From JANQPD01 sp963715655 (lineage in GTDB: Bacteria; Bacteroidota; Bacteroidia; Flavobacteriales; Schleiferiaceae): 64,000 nucleotides of DNA. The translations under genes were made by a program, and so were the position numbers. Shown here piece by piece: positions 7,286 to 16,815 of this stretch. How positions within the stretch are numbered: the first letter of the stretch is position 1; every line of letters begins with the position of its first letter. The notes below the pieces were generated by a model. It saw only the letters and a program-made list of their open reading frames with translations, was not told the origin of the DNA and ran no database searches. The DNA lies in assembly GCA_963715655.1 (NCBI GenBank), contig OY970262.1:3224001-3288000 (forward strand), in the 5' to 3' direction.

Positions 7286-8620
7286 TTAAACACGGCTAAG
7301 CATCATTTGCTCCACCGCATCGGTATCCCAAATGTTTTCAATATTATCTAAAGCCATAATATCGGCCATTATTTTATCTTGTTTTTTGCTAATACGCACC
7401 GCTTCAGAATAGCGCGTGTGGCTAAACGTTACCATGCTATACAAAGGAATCCACTTTTCAGGATGCTTGGATGAAAACTTGGCTTCAATTTTTTTCTGCA
7501 ACAAAAATTCCGGTTGTCCCGTAAGATCGCGCATTTCCACAAAGTTGCGCATGGCCAAATCGGCAATGGCGTCACCATCTGGCTTGCGCAGTTGCTGGTA
7601 TTCTTCCAACATGCCTTCCCAATTGTTGCCATGCTTTTCTAGTAATTCATTAAATACGGTGCAATCTTCAAAACCACTGTTCATTCCCTGTCCGTAAAAC
7701 GGCACTATGGCGTGGCTGGCATCGCCAATTAAAGTTGTATTTCCTTTTACCCAAGGGTAGCAGCGAATAATTACCAAACTACTGGTGGGATTTTCTTTCC
7801 ATTCTGCATCAAAGTTTGGCATTAAGGAAAGGGCATCCGCAAATTCTTCTTCAAAAAAGGCGCGTGCATCTTGCACAGATGCTAGCGTGCTAAAACTCTT
7901 TTCACCCTCAAAAGGGAAAAACAAAGTACAGGTAAAACTACCGTCAGGGTTTGGTAAAGCAATAAGCATATAGGCACCACGCGGCCAAATATGTAAGGCA
8001 TTTTTCTCCATGCAAAAGCTGCCATCTTCATCAGCCGGAATAGTTAATTCTTTGTAGCCATGGTCAATATATTCCTGACTGTAACTAAAGCGATCGGTTT
8101 TTTGCATTTGCGCGCGGATGGCACTAAAAGCTCCATCTCCACCAATCAGCAAATCTCCCTTTATGGTATGCTCCTCACCGCTTAAATAATTTTCAAATGT
8201 TGCTTCGGCCTTTTCTAAATCTGCCGAAACACATTTTTCATCAAAATGGAAATGTACACCTTGGTCTTCTGCTAATTGCATCAAACGCGCGTTTAACCCA
8301 CCACGGCTTACTGAATATATCGCTTGATTTTCTTTTCCATACGGTTGAAAGCTTAACGAACCATCTTTGGCGTGCATTACTCTGCGGTACATGGGTATCG
8401 AAATTTTCTTAATTTCTTCTGCCAAACCCACTCCTTCCAACGCTTTCCAGCCTCTATCGCTTAGCGCGAGATTTATAGAGCGTCCGCCATCAAGCATCGT
8501 TTTACGCATATCAGGCCGTCTTTCGTAAACCGAAACATCATGACCTTTTTGTTTTAGGTAAATACTTATTAATAAACCTACTAAACCCGCTCCGGCAATG
8601 TTAATTTTTTTCTCTTGCAT
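7286..8620 (-). CDS. kmo: Kynurenine 3-monooxygenase
   Basis: FAD-dependent hydroxylase that converts L-kynurenine to 3-hydroxykynurenine with NADPH and O2. The N-terminus has the dinucleotide-binding INIAGAGLVGLLISIYLKQ with GxGxxG; further on are a GGDGAFSAIR segment and the second FAD motif GDASHAIVPFYGQGMNSGFEDC. I place the start at ATG 8620, 7 bases after the kynU stop; an in-frame TTG at 8644 inside kynU would add eight residues (KNIAKRKM). The resulting 444 residues fit the family. It sits between kynU and the glycosyltransferase in one operon. A kynurenine-forming tryptophan dioxygenase and formamidase are not in the window. Confidence 0.93.
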   Translation of the reverse strand: MQEKKINIAGAGLVGLLISIYLKQKGHDVSVYERRPDMRKTMLDGGRSINLALSDRGWKALEGVGLAEEIKKISIPMYRRVMHAKDGSLSFQPYGKENQAIYSVSRGGLNARLMQLAEDQGVHFHFDEKCVSADLEKAEATFENYLSGEEHTIKGDLLIGGDGAFSAIRAQMQKTDRFSYSQEYIDHGYKELTIPADEDGSFCMEKNALHIWPRGAYMLIALPNPDGSFTCTLFFPFEGEKSFSTLASVQDARAFFEEEFADALSLMPNFDAEWKENPTSSLVIIRCYPWVKGNTTLIGDASHAIVPFYGQGMNSGFEDCTVFNELLEKHGNNWEGMLEEYQQLRKPDGDAIADLAMRNFVEMRDLTGQPEFLLQKKIEAKFSSKHPEKWIPLYSMVTFSHTRYSEAVRISKKQDKIMADIMALDNIENIWDTDAVEQMMLSRV

Positions 8621-8627
8621 CTTCCTT

Positions 8628-9905
8628 TTAGCTATATTTTTCAATTCCTTCCTTTATCAAGCGTGCCAAATGATACGCGTCTGTATAACTGTTGTAAAGC
8701 GGCACAGGTGCCACACGTATCACATCCGGCTCGCGCCAATCGGCCATCACTCCTTTTTCACTAATGTACTCAAACACCTTTTTTCCAATTTTAGGCACTA
8801 CCACAGATAATTGACAACCCCGCTGCGCTTTGTCCTTTGGTGTTAAAATCTTTAAACCACCGTCAGTACTTTCAGCTATCTCCAGTAAAATTTCCTCTAA
8901 ATATCCTGTTAATTTTTCCGCTTTAGCGCGAAGATTTGCAAAACCGGCTTGCTCAAATAATTCCAAACTACCGAGTAAAGGTGCCATTGAAAACACGGGT
9001 GCATTGCTCAATTGCCAAGCTTCGGCAGTTGGTATAGGTTCATAAGTTTCAGGCATTTCAAAGCGGTTGGCCTTGTTGTGGCCCCACCAACCTTCAAAGC
9101 GTGGTATATCTTTTTTACCGTGATGCTTTTCATGTATAAACACTCCTGAAACACCGCCCGGTCCTGCATTTAAATATTTATATCCGCACCAAGCGGCAAA
9201 ATCTACATTCCAATCATGCAAATGAAGTGCTACATTTCCGGCTCCGTGCGCTAAATCCCAACCTACGGTAATGCCTTTTTCTTTGGCAGCAGCGGTAATT
9301 TTTTGCATGTTTAATTTTTGACCGGTATAATAATTTACACCACCCATCATCAACATTGCAATATCATCTCCGTGTGCCTCAATAGCGTTTAAAATTAGCG
9401 TTTCACTCAATAATTCATCTTCAGCATTGGGCGCTATTTCTATTAAATTATTTTCATCTAATCCGTGAAAACGCAGCTGTGAGCGCAAGGCATATTGATC
9501 AGAAGGAAAAGCTTTTCCCTCGCATAAAATTTTAGTTCTCTTCCCTTCCGGGCGATAAAAACTCACCATTAAAAAGTGAAGATTGGCGGTAAGGCCGTTC
9601 ATCATAACCACTTCTGTGGGCTTTGCTCCTACAATGTTTGCCATTGCTTCAGTAAAAAATTCATGGTATTTCACCCACGGTCTTTTTCCCATTACGTGGC
9701 CTTCTACACCATTTTGCGCCCAGTTATCAAGCTCTTCCTGTAAAATTTCTTTGGTTCTTTTTGGCTGTAAGCCGAGGCTATTTCCAGTAAAGTAATAAGC
9801 TTCTTTACCATTTATTTTAGGTAATAAAAATTGCTTTCTAAAGCCGCTTAAGTCATCTTTAGCATCTAGTTCCGCAGCATGGGTTTCCGTAAATTTGGTG
9901 GACAT
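8628..9905 (-). CDS. kynU: Kynureninase
   Basis: PLP enzyme that cleaves kynurenine or 3-hydroxykynurenine to (3-hydroxy)anthranilate and alanine. Recognisable segments are YFTGNSLGLQPK near the N-terminus, NGLTANLHFLMVSFYRP, and DFAAWCGYKYLNAGPGGVSGVF, where Lys243 is the PLP-binding lysine. Length (425) is typical. It is the first gene of a kynU-kmo-glycosyltransferase operon behind a TATTTTTG box at 9935-9942. With Kmo it would yield 3-hydroxyanthranilate, feeding NAD synthesis or tryptophan breakdown. Confidence 0.95.
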   Translation of the reverse strand: MSTKFTETHAAELDAKDDLSGFRKQFLLPKINGKEAYYFTGNSLGLQPKRTKEILQEELDNWAQNGVEGHVMGKRPWVKYHEFFTEAMANIVGAKPTEVVMMNGLTANLHFLMVSFYRPEGKRTKILCEGKAFPSDQYALRSQLRFHGLDENNLIEIAPNAEDELLSETLILNAIEAHGDDIAMLMMGGVNYYTGQKLNMQKITAAAKEKGITVGWDLAHGAGNVALHLHDWNVDFAAWCGYKYLNAGPGGVSGVFIHEKHHGKKDIPRFEGWWGHNKANRFEMPETYEPIPTAEAWQLSNAPVFSMAPLLGSLELFEQAGFANLRAKAEKLTGYLEEILLEIAESTDGGLKILTPKDKAQRGCQLSVVVPKIGKKVFEYISEKGVMADWREPDVIRVAPVPLYNSYTDAYHLARLIKEGIEKYS

Positions 9906-9934
9906 AAAAAACCGAATCTAAAATTAATACGCTC

Positions 9935-9942
9935 CAAAAATA
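9935..9942 (-). promoter_or_regulatory. TAnnTTTG promoter box for kynU operon
   Basis: Minus strand TATTTTTG, the Bacteroidota -7 consensus, 29 bases before the kynU ATG. No clear -33 element. Confidence 0.5.
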
Positions 9943-9957
9943 GGGTATAATGCAGGG

Positions 9958-10803
9958 CTAAACTAACGCAAGGATATGGTTGAGTAGCCAGTAGAGCACA
10001 AAACCAAAAATGGGAATGCCCTCAATCCAAAATCCCGTATAAAATTCGTCATCTCCCTCCGGCATTTTTTTTAATAAATAGCAAGCTAATTCAATAGCTA
10101 CAAATAAGCTAATGGCTTTTGCCAAACCCCAGCCAAAAAATAAAACCGCCAGCACAAGTAACACTTGATTTAAGCCTAGTAAAAAACGGGCTATCTCTAA
10201 AGCTTTCGCCTTTCCTATAAGAATAGGCAGCGTGCGCATTTCAGGAGCATCTACGGGCATGTCGCGCACATCAAAAGGAATGGTTAAACCAGCCACAAAT
10301 ACAAGTGTCCATAAAAAATTAAACACATCAGATACACCGATACCACCAAAATAGATAGCGGGTAAAAACACCGTCATGTATGCCCATACAAAAGAAATAA
10401 GGAGCAACTTTAAACCAGGTACTTGCCTTAGCGGCAAATGTTTACGTAAAGAAAGTGGGTACAAAAGCGAAACTAAACCCGGTATTACTAGCCAAAGCAC
10501 AAAGGAAATACTCCAGAGTTTTATTAAAAAGAACACCGCAAAACCCAAAAAGAAAGCACTCAAAAACGCTACCCAAGTAAGGTTACGCTCCACCCATTTT
10601 TTATATCCTGATAAATGCGCATTTCTATTCTTTTTATGTTGCACTAAGCGCATATAGTTATAAGCTCCGGCAGTAGCCACCAATAAAAACACGGCATACC
10701 ATTGCTCTTGAAAATACGTAGGAGCATTTAGTAAATACAAAGAAGTGCAGGCCATAGCCACCCACAAATTACTATATACTATAGCCGCCCTAAAATTGGC
10801 CAC
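9958..10803 (-). CDS. UbiA-like integral membrane protein
   Basis: A 281-residue protein with about eight or nine hydrophobic helices. IPFDVRDMPVDAPEMRTLP resembles the second Asp-rich motif (DxxxD/DxxD) of UbiA prenyltransferases and is followed by ILIGKAKALEIAR. The first Asp-rich motif (NxxxDxxxD) is not evident; the equivalent stretch may be YNYMRLVQHKKN. It may be a divergent or non-catalytic family member. The start is GTG at 10803, because an in-frame TAA lies six codons upstream. It is divergent from gcvP and 52 bases upstream of kynU. Confidence 0.65.
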   Translation of the reverse strand: MANFRAAIVYSNLWVAMACTSLYLLNAPTYFQEQWYAVFLLVATAGAYNYMRLVQHKKNRNAHLSGYKKWVERNLTWVAFLSAFFLGFAVFFLIKLWSISFVLWLVIPGLVSLLYPLSLRKHLPLRQVPGLKLLLISFVWAYMTVFLPAIYFGGIGVSDVFNFLWTLVFVAGLTIPFDVRDMPVDAPEMRTLPILIGKAKALEIARFLLGLNQVLLVLAVLFFGWGLAKAISLFVAIELACYLLKKMPEGDDEFYTGFWIEGIPIFGFVLYWLLNHILALV

Positions 10804-10869
10804 AATAATGTTGATTGGAGGTTAATAAATGTTGCTTCATACAGGTAATGAGCCAAAGGCTTTGTATTG

Positions 10870-10877
10870 TACTTTTG
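10870..10877 (+). promoter_or_regulatory. TAnnTTTG promoter box for gcvP
   Basis: TACTTTTG, 34 bases before the gcvP ATG. No glycine riboswitch is seen in the 108-base divergent gap. Confidence 0.5.
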
Positions 10878-10911
10878 ATTTTTCAAAAATCTAAAAAAAT
10901 CTCTTTCAATT

Positions 10912-13782
10912 ATGAAAACAGATTCATTTGCATACAGGCATATAGGGCCGAGAGAATATGAAGTAAGCCAAATGCTTGAGGCAGTTGGTGTTGACAGCCT
11001 AGAACAATTAATTTCTGAAACAGTTCCACACGGAATTCGGCTAAAAGAAGAGCTAAATCTTTCTGAAGCGATGACTGAAAGTGAGTTTTTAGCGCATATT
11101 AGAGAGCTTGCTCGTAAAAATAAAGTGTTTAAAACGTACATCGGTATGGGTTATCATCCTACCATTATGCCCGGTGTAGTGCAACGCAACATTCTAGAAA
11201 ATCCGGGTTGGTACACTGCTTACACTCCTTACCAAGCAGAAATTGCGCAAGGTCGTTTAGAAGCCTTGCTAAATTTTCAAACAATGGTGAGCGATTTAAC
11301 CGGATTACCCATTGCTAACGCTAGTTTATTAGATGAAAGTACCGCAGCCGCAGAAGCGATGGGTATGTTTTATGCCGCACGGAGCAGAGATCAAGCAAAG
11401 AAAGGAGCAAATAAATTTTTTGTTTCCCTGCATTGCTTGCATCAAACTATTGATTTATTAAAAACACGTGCCAAGCCAATGGACATTGAACTGGTAATTG
11501 GCGACCACCGTGAGTTTAGTTTTAATGAAGATTATTTTGGTATGCTTTTGCAATACCCTGCCGGTGATGGTGAGGTATATGATTATGCAGAAACCGTAAA
11601 AGAAGCCAAAAATTTTGAAATTAAAGTAGCGGTAGCCGCAGATATTATGAGCTTGGTATTGCTTATGCCTCCTGGCGAATGGGGTGCTGATGCTGTGGTG
11701 GGCACTACTCAGCGTTTTGGAATTCCGTTAGGTTTTGGTGGGCCACACGCTGCATATTTTGCTACTACTGATGAGCACAAACGCTTAATACCGGGTAGAA
11801 TTATTGGCCAAACCATTGATATGGATGGCAACCCTGCATTGCGTATGGCGTTACAAACACGTGAACAACATATTAAGCGTGAAAAAGCTACTTCTAATAT
11901 TTGCACGGCTCAAGTATTACTGGCGGTAATGGCTGGTATGTATGCCGCGTATCACGGCCCCGAAGGTTTACACAATATTGCCTCAAAAATTCATCATCAA
12001 GCCGTAACAGTTGCCCAAGAATTACAAAAACTGGGTTATGAGCAATTAAACGAACAATTTTTTGATACACTGCGCATAGAAACAGGCGATGTAAACACCA
12101 GCCACATTCAGAAAATTGCCGAAAAACACGAAATAAACTTACGTTATACTAGCAATCACGAAGTTGGTATTTCCATAAATGAAACCACCAACTTTGACTC
12201 TTTAAATGAGCTTATTGCTGTTTTTGCTGAGGCTAAAGAAATGGAAGTTGCTAAAGAAGTTACCACCTTATTAGAAGTAAGTGCTATTGGTCAAAATTTA
12301 CAGCGTGGCAGTAGTTTTTTACAACACCCTGTTTTTAATAGTTATCGTAGCGAAACGGATATGATGCGCTACATTAAAAAACTAGAGCGTAAAGATTTAT
12401 CGCTTAACCATAGCATGATTCCATTGGGCAGTTGCACCATGAAATTAAATGCGGCCGCAGAAATGTTGCCTTTAAGTTGGCCACTTTTTGGTTCTATTCA
12501 CCCTTTTGCTCCACTTGAGCAAACAGAGGGATACCGCGAAATGATCCGTGAATTGGAGCGTGATTTAGCGGAAATTACCGGCTTCCATTCTATGAGTATG
12601 CAGCCAAATTCTGGCGCGCAGGGCGAATATGCCGGCTTAATGGTTATTCGCGCGTATCACCGTTCACGTGGAGAGGAGCACCGTACAATTATGTTAATTC
12701 CGAGTTCTGCACACGGTACTAACCCTGCATCGGCAGTAATGGCCGGTTGTAAAGTGGTGGTGGTAAAATGTGATGATTTAGGAAATATTGATGTAGATGA
12801 TCTTCGCGCGAAAGCGGAAAAGCATAGCAATGAGCTGAGTGGATTAATGGTAACCTACCCAAGTACGCATGGCGTGTTTGAAGAACGTATTAAAGAAATT
12901 ACCAATATGATTCATGAGCACGGTGGCCAAGTATATATGGATGGTGCCAATATGAACGCCCAAGTTGGCTTAACCAGCCCTGGTTCCATAGGTGCCGATG
13001 TTTGTCATCTTAATTTACACAAAACCTTCGCTATTCCGCACGGTGGCGGTGGCCCGGGCATGGGCCCTATTGGTGTAGCAGAGCATTTAGCGCCTTTTTT
13101 ACCCGGACATACCGTAATTAAAACCGGAGGTAAAAACGCTATCAATGCTATTTCAGGCGCACCTTTTGGTAGCGGATTAATATTAATAATTTCGTACGGT
13201 TACGTAAAAATGCTTGGTGCCAAAGGTTTAAAAGCATCTACGGAGTACGCTATTTTAAATGCGAATTATATAAAATCTCGCCTTAAAAATAAATTTGAGG
13301 TATTATATACCAATGAGAAAAGCCGTGTGGCACACGAAATGATTGTGGATTGCCGACCTTTTAAAAAGGACAAAGGCATTGAGGTAACCGATATTGCCAA
13401 GCGCTTAATGGATTACGGTTATCATGCGCCCACGGTAAGTTTTCCGGTGGCGGGTACCGTAATGATAGAGCCTACCGAAAGTGAAAGTAAAGATGAAATT
13501 GATCGTTTTTGCGAGGCTATGTTATCTATTTACAAGGAAATTGAAAAAATTGGAAATGATTTTGAACTGGAAAATAATCCGTTAAAAAATGCACCGCACA
13601 CGTTAAGAATGCTTACCGCAGATACATGGGCATTTCCTTATGATAGGCAAACGGCTGCTTTTCCGCTAAGTTTTGTGAGTGAAAACAAGTTTTGGCCAAG
13701 CGTGCGCAGAGTTGATGATGCACATGGCGACCGAAATTTAATTTGTACCTGCGCTCCTATGGAAGATTACGCAGAAGCTTAA
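10912..13782 (+). CDS. gcvP: Glycine dehydrogenase (decarboxylating), P-protein of the glycine cleavage system
   Basis: A 956-residue single-chain P-protein that decarboxylates glycine on PLP and passes the aminomethyl group to the lipoyl arm of GcvH. The N-terminal half starts FAYRHIGPREYEVSQML and contains YTPYQAEIAQGRLEALLNFQ. The C-terminal half carries the PLP site CHLNLHKTFAIPHGGGGPG with Lys704, plus NSGAQGEYAGL and AHGTNPASA. It stands alone here; gcvT and gcvH are not in the window, which is common in this phylum. Confidence 0.97.
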   Translation: MKTDSFAYRHIGPREYEVSQMLEAVGVDSLEQLISETVPHGIRLKEELNLSEAMTESEFLAHIRELARKNKVFKTYIGMGYHPTIMPGVVQRNILENPGWYTAYTPYQAEIAQGRLEALLNFQTMVSDLTGLPIANASLLDESTAAAEAMGMFYAARSRDQAKKGANKFFVSLHCLHQTIDLLKTRAKPMDIELVIGDHREFSFNEDYFGMLLQYPAGDGEVYDYAETVKEAKNFEIKVAVAADIMSLVLLMPPGEWGADAVVGTTQRFGIPLGFGGPHAAYFATTDEHKRLIPGRIIGQTIDMDGNPALRMALQTREQHIKREKATSNICTAQVLLAVMAGMYAAYHGPEGLHNIASKIHHQAVTVAQELQKLGYEQLNEQFFDTLRIETGDVNTSHIQKIAEKHEINLRYTSNHEVGISINETTNFDSLNELIAVFAEAKEMEVAKEVTTLLEVSAIGQNLQRGSSFLQHPVFNSYRSETDMMRYIKKLERKDLSLNHSMIPLGSCTMKLNAAAEMLPLSWPLFGSIHPFAPLEQTEGYREMIRELERDLAEITGFHSMSMQPNSGAQGEYAGLMVIRAYHRSRGEEHRTIMLIPSSAHGTNPASAVMAGCKVVVVKCDDLGNIDVDDLRAKAEKHSNELSGLMVTYPSTHGVFEERIKEITNMIHEHGGQVYMDGANMNAQVGLTSPGSIGADVCHLNLHKTFAIPHGGGGPGMGPIGVAEHLAPFLPGHTVIKTGGKNAINAISGAPFGSGLILIISYGYVKMLGAKGLKASTEYAILNANYIKSRLKNKFEVLYTNEKSRVAHEMIVDCRPFKKDKGIEVTDIAKRLMDYGYHAPTVSFPVAGTVMIEPTESESKDEIDRFCEAMLSIYKEIEKIGNDFELENNPLKNAPHTLRMLTADTWAFPYDRQTAAFPLSFVSENKFWPSVRRVDDAHGDRNLICTCAPMEDYAEA

Positions 13783-13862
13783 ACAATTTACCGGCTAATC
13801 AATTGTAAAGAACAGAACAATAACTAAGGGGTTTTATGTAGTGATACATGAAATTTTTTAGT

Positions 13863-13870
13863 TAATTTTG
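13863..13870 (+). promoter_or_regulatory. TAnnTTTG promoter box for the T9SS protein gene
   Basis: TAATTTTG, 41 bases before the ATG at 13912. Confidence 0.45.
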
Positions 13871-13911
13871 TTACCCTAGTGTTAAATTATTAAAAACCTT
13901 AAATTTTTATT

Positions 13912-15936
13912 ATGAAAAAAAGAGCTATACTCTTTATGAGCTTGTTTGCTGCAGTATCAGTAAGCGCTCAAAAAACGTCATTATTATCGCCTACATTGGA
14001 AGTTGCGGAAGCACCTGGGCCAATGGTAAATAATAATCGCGCTAACATCGGTAATAATGCCGAAGCGATATATTGGTCTGAAGATTTTGCTAACGGTATT
14101 CCTGCAAATTGGACAAACACAGTTCTAAGTGGAAGTGGTGCTGTTTTATCGAATGGTTCTTGGGAATATCGTGGTGCATCCACAACTCCAAATACTTCTG
14201 TTGGATCTAGAGGTGCATTTGCTGGTGGAACGGGGCCAATTGTTTCTCCTACCGCATCCAATGGATTTGTCATTTTTGATTCAGATTTTTTAGACAATAA
14301 TGGGTCATCCACAAATGGGGGTAATGGTCCGGCTCCTACTCCGCATGTCGCTTTATTAACAACGGATACGATTGATTTAACAGGTAATCCTTTTGTAGAA
14401 ATAAAAATGCATTCACACGCCCGAAAGTTTCAATCAGCTCAAACTGTTGCAATTAGTGTGGATGGAGGCGTGAACTTCAATGATACCGTTAAATTTTACC
14501 AAGATTTAGAGATTAATGGTATTACCCCAGTAAATGATGTCTTAACCGCTAATATTTCTGCTATTGCTGGAAATCAAGCTAACGTAGTACTAAGATTTAT
14601 TTTTGACGGTCGTTTAGGCACCGCGCCTAATCAAGGTTATTATTATTGGATGATTGACGACATTGAGGTTAGAACTTTACCAAAAAATGAAATGCGTTTT
14701 ACATCTGCTACCGATGGTGCTCCTCAGCAAGATATTATTTATAATAATGGATCTCCAGCCGGGTATCCTAAATTAGGGCATATTTCTTTGCAGCAAATTG
14801 TACCAATTAATTTTGATTGTAACATACGTAATTATGGAGAAAAAACTCAAACGAATGTACAAATGCAGGTTGAAATTTATAACGGTACAAGTTTAGTTAC
14901 AACTTTAAATAATGCAACTCCTGTTGCTTCTCTAGCCTCAATGGATACAGTTACTTATGTTAATTTTGTAACTCCTACTTGGACACCTTCTGCTGCTGGT
15001 GAATATCAAATTGTCTATACTTTTAAATCTGATAGTATAACAAGTATGATGGCAAAACGCGACACTTTCAATCTTTTTGTTACCGAAGAATCAGGTACGG
15101 TACTTGACGGAACACCAGAAAGAACTAGTTTAGATAATGGTGTTAGTGGTAGTAGTATTGGGACAAATAGTGCCACATTTGGCTTCGATGGTGGAGCTTT
15201 GGGCGTGATGTTACCATTCGAAAATGCTGACCAAGGAGGTAGTAAGGTGGCTCTATATGCTGTTGAAATCGGATTTTCTGGGCAAGGTATGGCTGGCGGA
15301 GATGTTCAGATTGAAATTTACGATACTACTGGATTCGATTTTGTAGCTGGTTTTGCAGGGAGTGCTATTACCTCACAACAGTTTAGGGTAAATGTTGGGG
15401 GAACTGCCGCCTTACAGCGCTTTGACCTAACTAATGGTGCTGGGACTGCTGGGCCAATATTGTTAGATCCAGGTACGTATTATGTTGTAGCGTATATGTT
15501 TTCTAATGGAGGTGCAAATACTATCAGAATTTTGAATGACCGATCGTTTACTCAAGCTGCTAGTGCATCGATATTCTTTTCTACTGGTGAAAACCGTTGG
15601 TTTAATGCCTTTACTAATTCAAAAGCTGTAAATAGTCCTTTCATTAGAGCTATTACGGATAATTATGATGGTATTAGTTTGAACGAAACTTCAACCAATA
15701 GCCTTTCTGTATATCCTAACCCAACTAGTGGTGATGTAAACATTACGTTAGCTGAAGGTGGAAAATACCAAGTTGAGGTAGTTGATATGGTAGGTCATGT
15801 TGTAAGTAGCGAAGAAGTAACGGTTAATGGAAACGAAAAATTAACGCGTGATTACTCTAACCTTACAAATGGTATTTACTTATTAAATGTTACCGGTGAT
15901 AATTTCACTAAAACGGTTAAACTTACTATTAAGTAA
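13912..15936 (+). CDS. Secreted protein with choice-of-anchor J-like domain and T9SS sorting domain
   Basis: A 674-residue protein. Signal peptide MKKRAILFMSLFAAVSVSAQ. A jelly-roll-like region from about 58 to 260 (WSEDFANGIPANWTN ... YYWMIDDIEVR) resembles the choice-of-anchor J domain. The C-terminus (about 600-674) is a type A T9SS sorting domain: SLSVYPNPTSGDVNITL, then VVDMVGHVV, then LTNGIYLLNVT and a TKTVKLTIK end. It should be exported by Sec, cross the outer membrane through the type IX system, and be released or anchored. Substrate or ligand unknown. A strong terminator follows. Confidence 0.88.
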   Translation: MKKRAILFMSLFAAVSVSAQKTSLLSPTLEVAEAPGPMVNNNRANIGNNAEAIYWSEDFANGIPANWTNTVLSGSGAVLSNGSWEYRGASTTPNTSVGSRGAFAGGTGPIVSPTASNGFVIFDSDFLDNNGSSTNGGNGPAPTPHVALLTTDTIDLTGNPFVEIKMHSHARKFQSAQTVAISVDGGVNFNDTVKFYQDLEINGITPVNDVLTANISAIAGNQANVVLRFIFDGRLGTAPNQGYYYWMIDDIEVRTLPKNEMRFTSATDGAPQQDIIYNNGSPAGYPKLGHISLQQIVPINFDCNIRNYGEKTQTNVQMQVEIYNGTSLVTTLNNATPVASLASMDTVTYVNFVTPTWTPSAAGEYQIVYTFKSDSITSMMAKRDTFNLFVTEESGTVLDGTPERTSLDNGVSGSSIGTNSATFGFDGGALGVMLPFENADQGGSKVALYAVEIGFSGQGMAGGDVQIEIYDTTGFDFVAGFAGSAITSQQFRVNVGGTAALQRFDLTNGAGTAGPILLDPGTYYVVAYMFSNGGANTIRILNDRSFTQAASASIFFSTGENRWFNAFTNSKAVNSPFIRAITDNYDGISLNETSTNSLSVYPNPTSGDVNITLAEGGKYQVEVVDMVGHVVSSEEVTVNGNEKLTRDYSNLTNGIYLLNVTGDNFTKTVKLTIK

Positions 15937-15977
15937 TACTGGTTTTATAGATTTTAATCCTTTTAAGGATTTAAAGA

Positions 15978-16010
15978 AACCCGAGCTAGTTATCTAGTTC
16001 GGGTTTTTTA
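15978..16010 (+). terminator. Rho-independent terminator
   Basis: AACCCGAGCTAG pairs with CTAGTTCGGGTT (one mismatch) across a TTAT loop, followed by T6. Confidence 0.85.
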
Positions 16011-16220
16011 TTGGTGGTATGTGAGGTTGGTTTTGCCAAAAATAAAATAAGTAGTTGCACAGAGGGAAAAAAAAGAGATTCCCCAGATTAAACAGAGTTA
16101 AATAGCGTAGGAATGATATAAACAGGTTTCAACAAGCCTCTGAAAGATGAGCGCAATAAGGATTACGAAGACCAAACTCTCATCCAGTGCTATCTGCCTT
16201 GCATTGTAGCAAAGTTTTTA

Positions 16221-16716
16221 CACAGAGATACACAAAGTTTCACAGAGCAACGCAAAGGAAATCCTCTATAATTAGCTCAACCCGTAAAATCTGTGTTATG
16301 AGTGTAATCTGTGGCAAAACCTTTAGTGGCTATTCTGCGCTTCTTTTTTTTGCGCCTTTGCGAGAAATATTTTTTACCACATAGAAACATAGAGCACATA
16401 GAAATTACACGATGAAAATAAAATCTGTGTTATGAGTGTAATCTGTGATAAACCTTTAGTGGCTACGCTTCTTTTTTTTCGCCTTTGCGAGAGGTATTTT
16501 TTACCACATAGAAACATAGAGCACATAGAAATTACACGATGAATATAAAATCTGTGTTATGAGTGTAATCTGTGGCAAAACCTTCTGTGGCTACTCTGCG
16601 CGCTTCTACTTTGCGCCTCTGCGAGAAATGCTTTTTACCACATAGAAACATAGAGCACATAGAATGCACACGATGCAAATAAAATCTGTGTTATCGGTGC
16701 AATCTGTGGTAAAAAT
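16221..16716 (-). repeat. Array A of the 127-136 bp CACAGATTACAC repeat family
   Basis: About three and a half direct repeats, in the orientation opposite to arrays B and C. Each unit carries ACCACATAGAAACATAGAGC (at 16376, 16503 and 16637; spacing 127 and 134 bp), then AATCTGTGTTATGAGTGTAA, then a T-tract and CGCCTTTGCGAGA. A degenerate CACAGAG stretch at 16221-16257 precedes it. The array fills the gap between the convergent ends of the T9SS gene and rpoD. Positions 16011-16220 hold nothing I recognise. Short reading frames here are repeat translations. Confidence 0.85.
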
Positions 16717-16761
16717 TGCGCGTAGATATACTAGAAATTTTGAGGGTAAGCACAAAACAAA

Positions 16762-16793
16762 AAAGGCGTGATATTCATTCTATCACGCCTTTC
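16762..16793 (-). terminator. Terminator of rpoD
   Basis: AAAGGCGTGATA and TATCACGCCTTT form a perfect 12-bp stem; T6 follows on the minus strand. Confidence 0.88.
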
Positions 16794-16815
16794 ACATTAA
16801 TTTAAATTAAAGTGT

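Noticed and set aside
10804..10911. Glycine riboswitch upstream of gcvP
   Set aside because: The gap is only 108 bases, with a plain TACTTTTG box 34 bases from the ATG; no aptamer-like paired elements seen.
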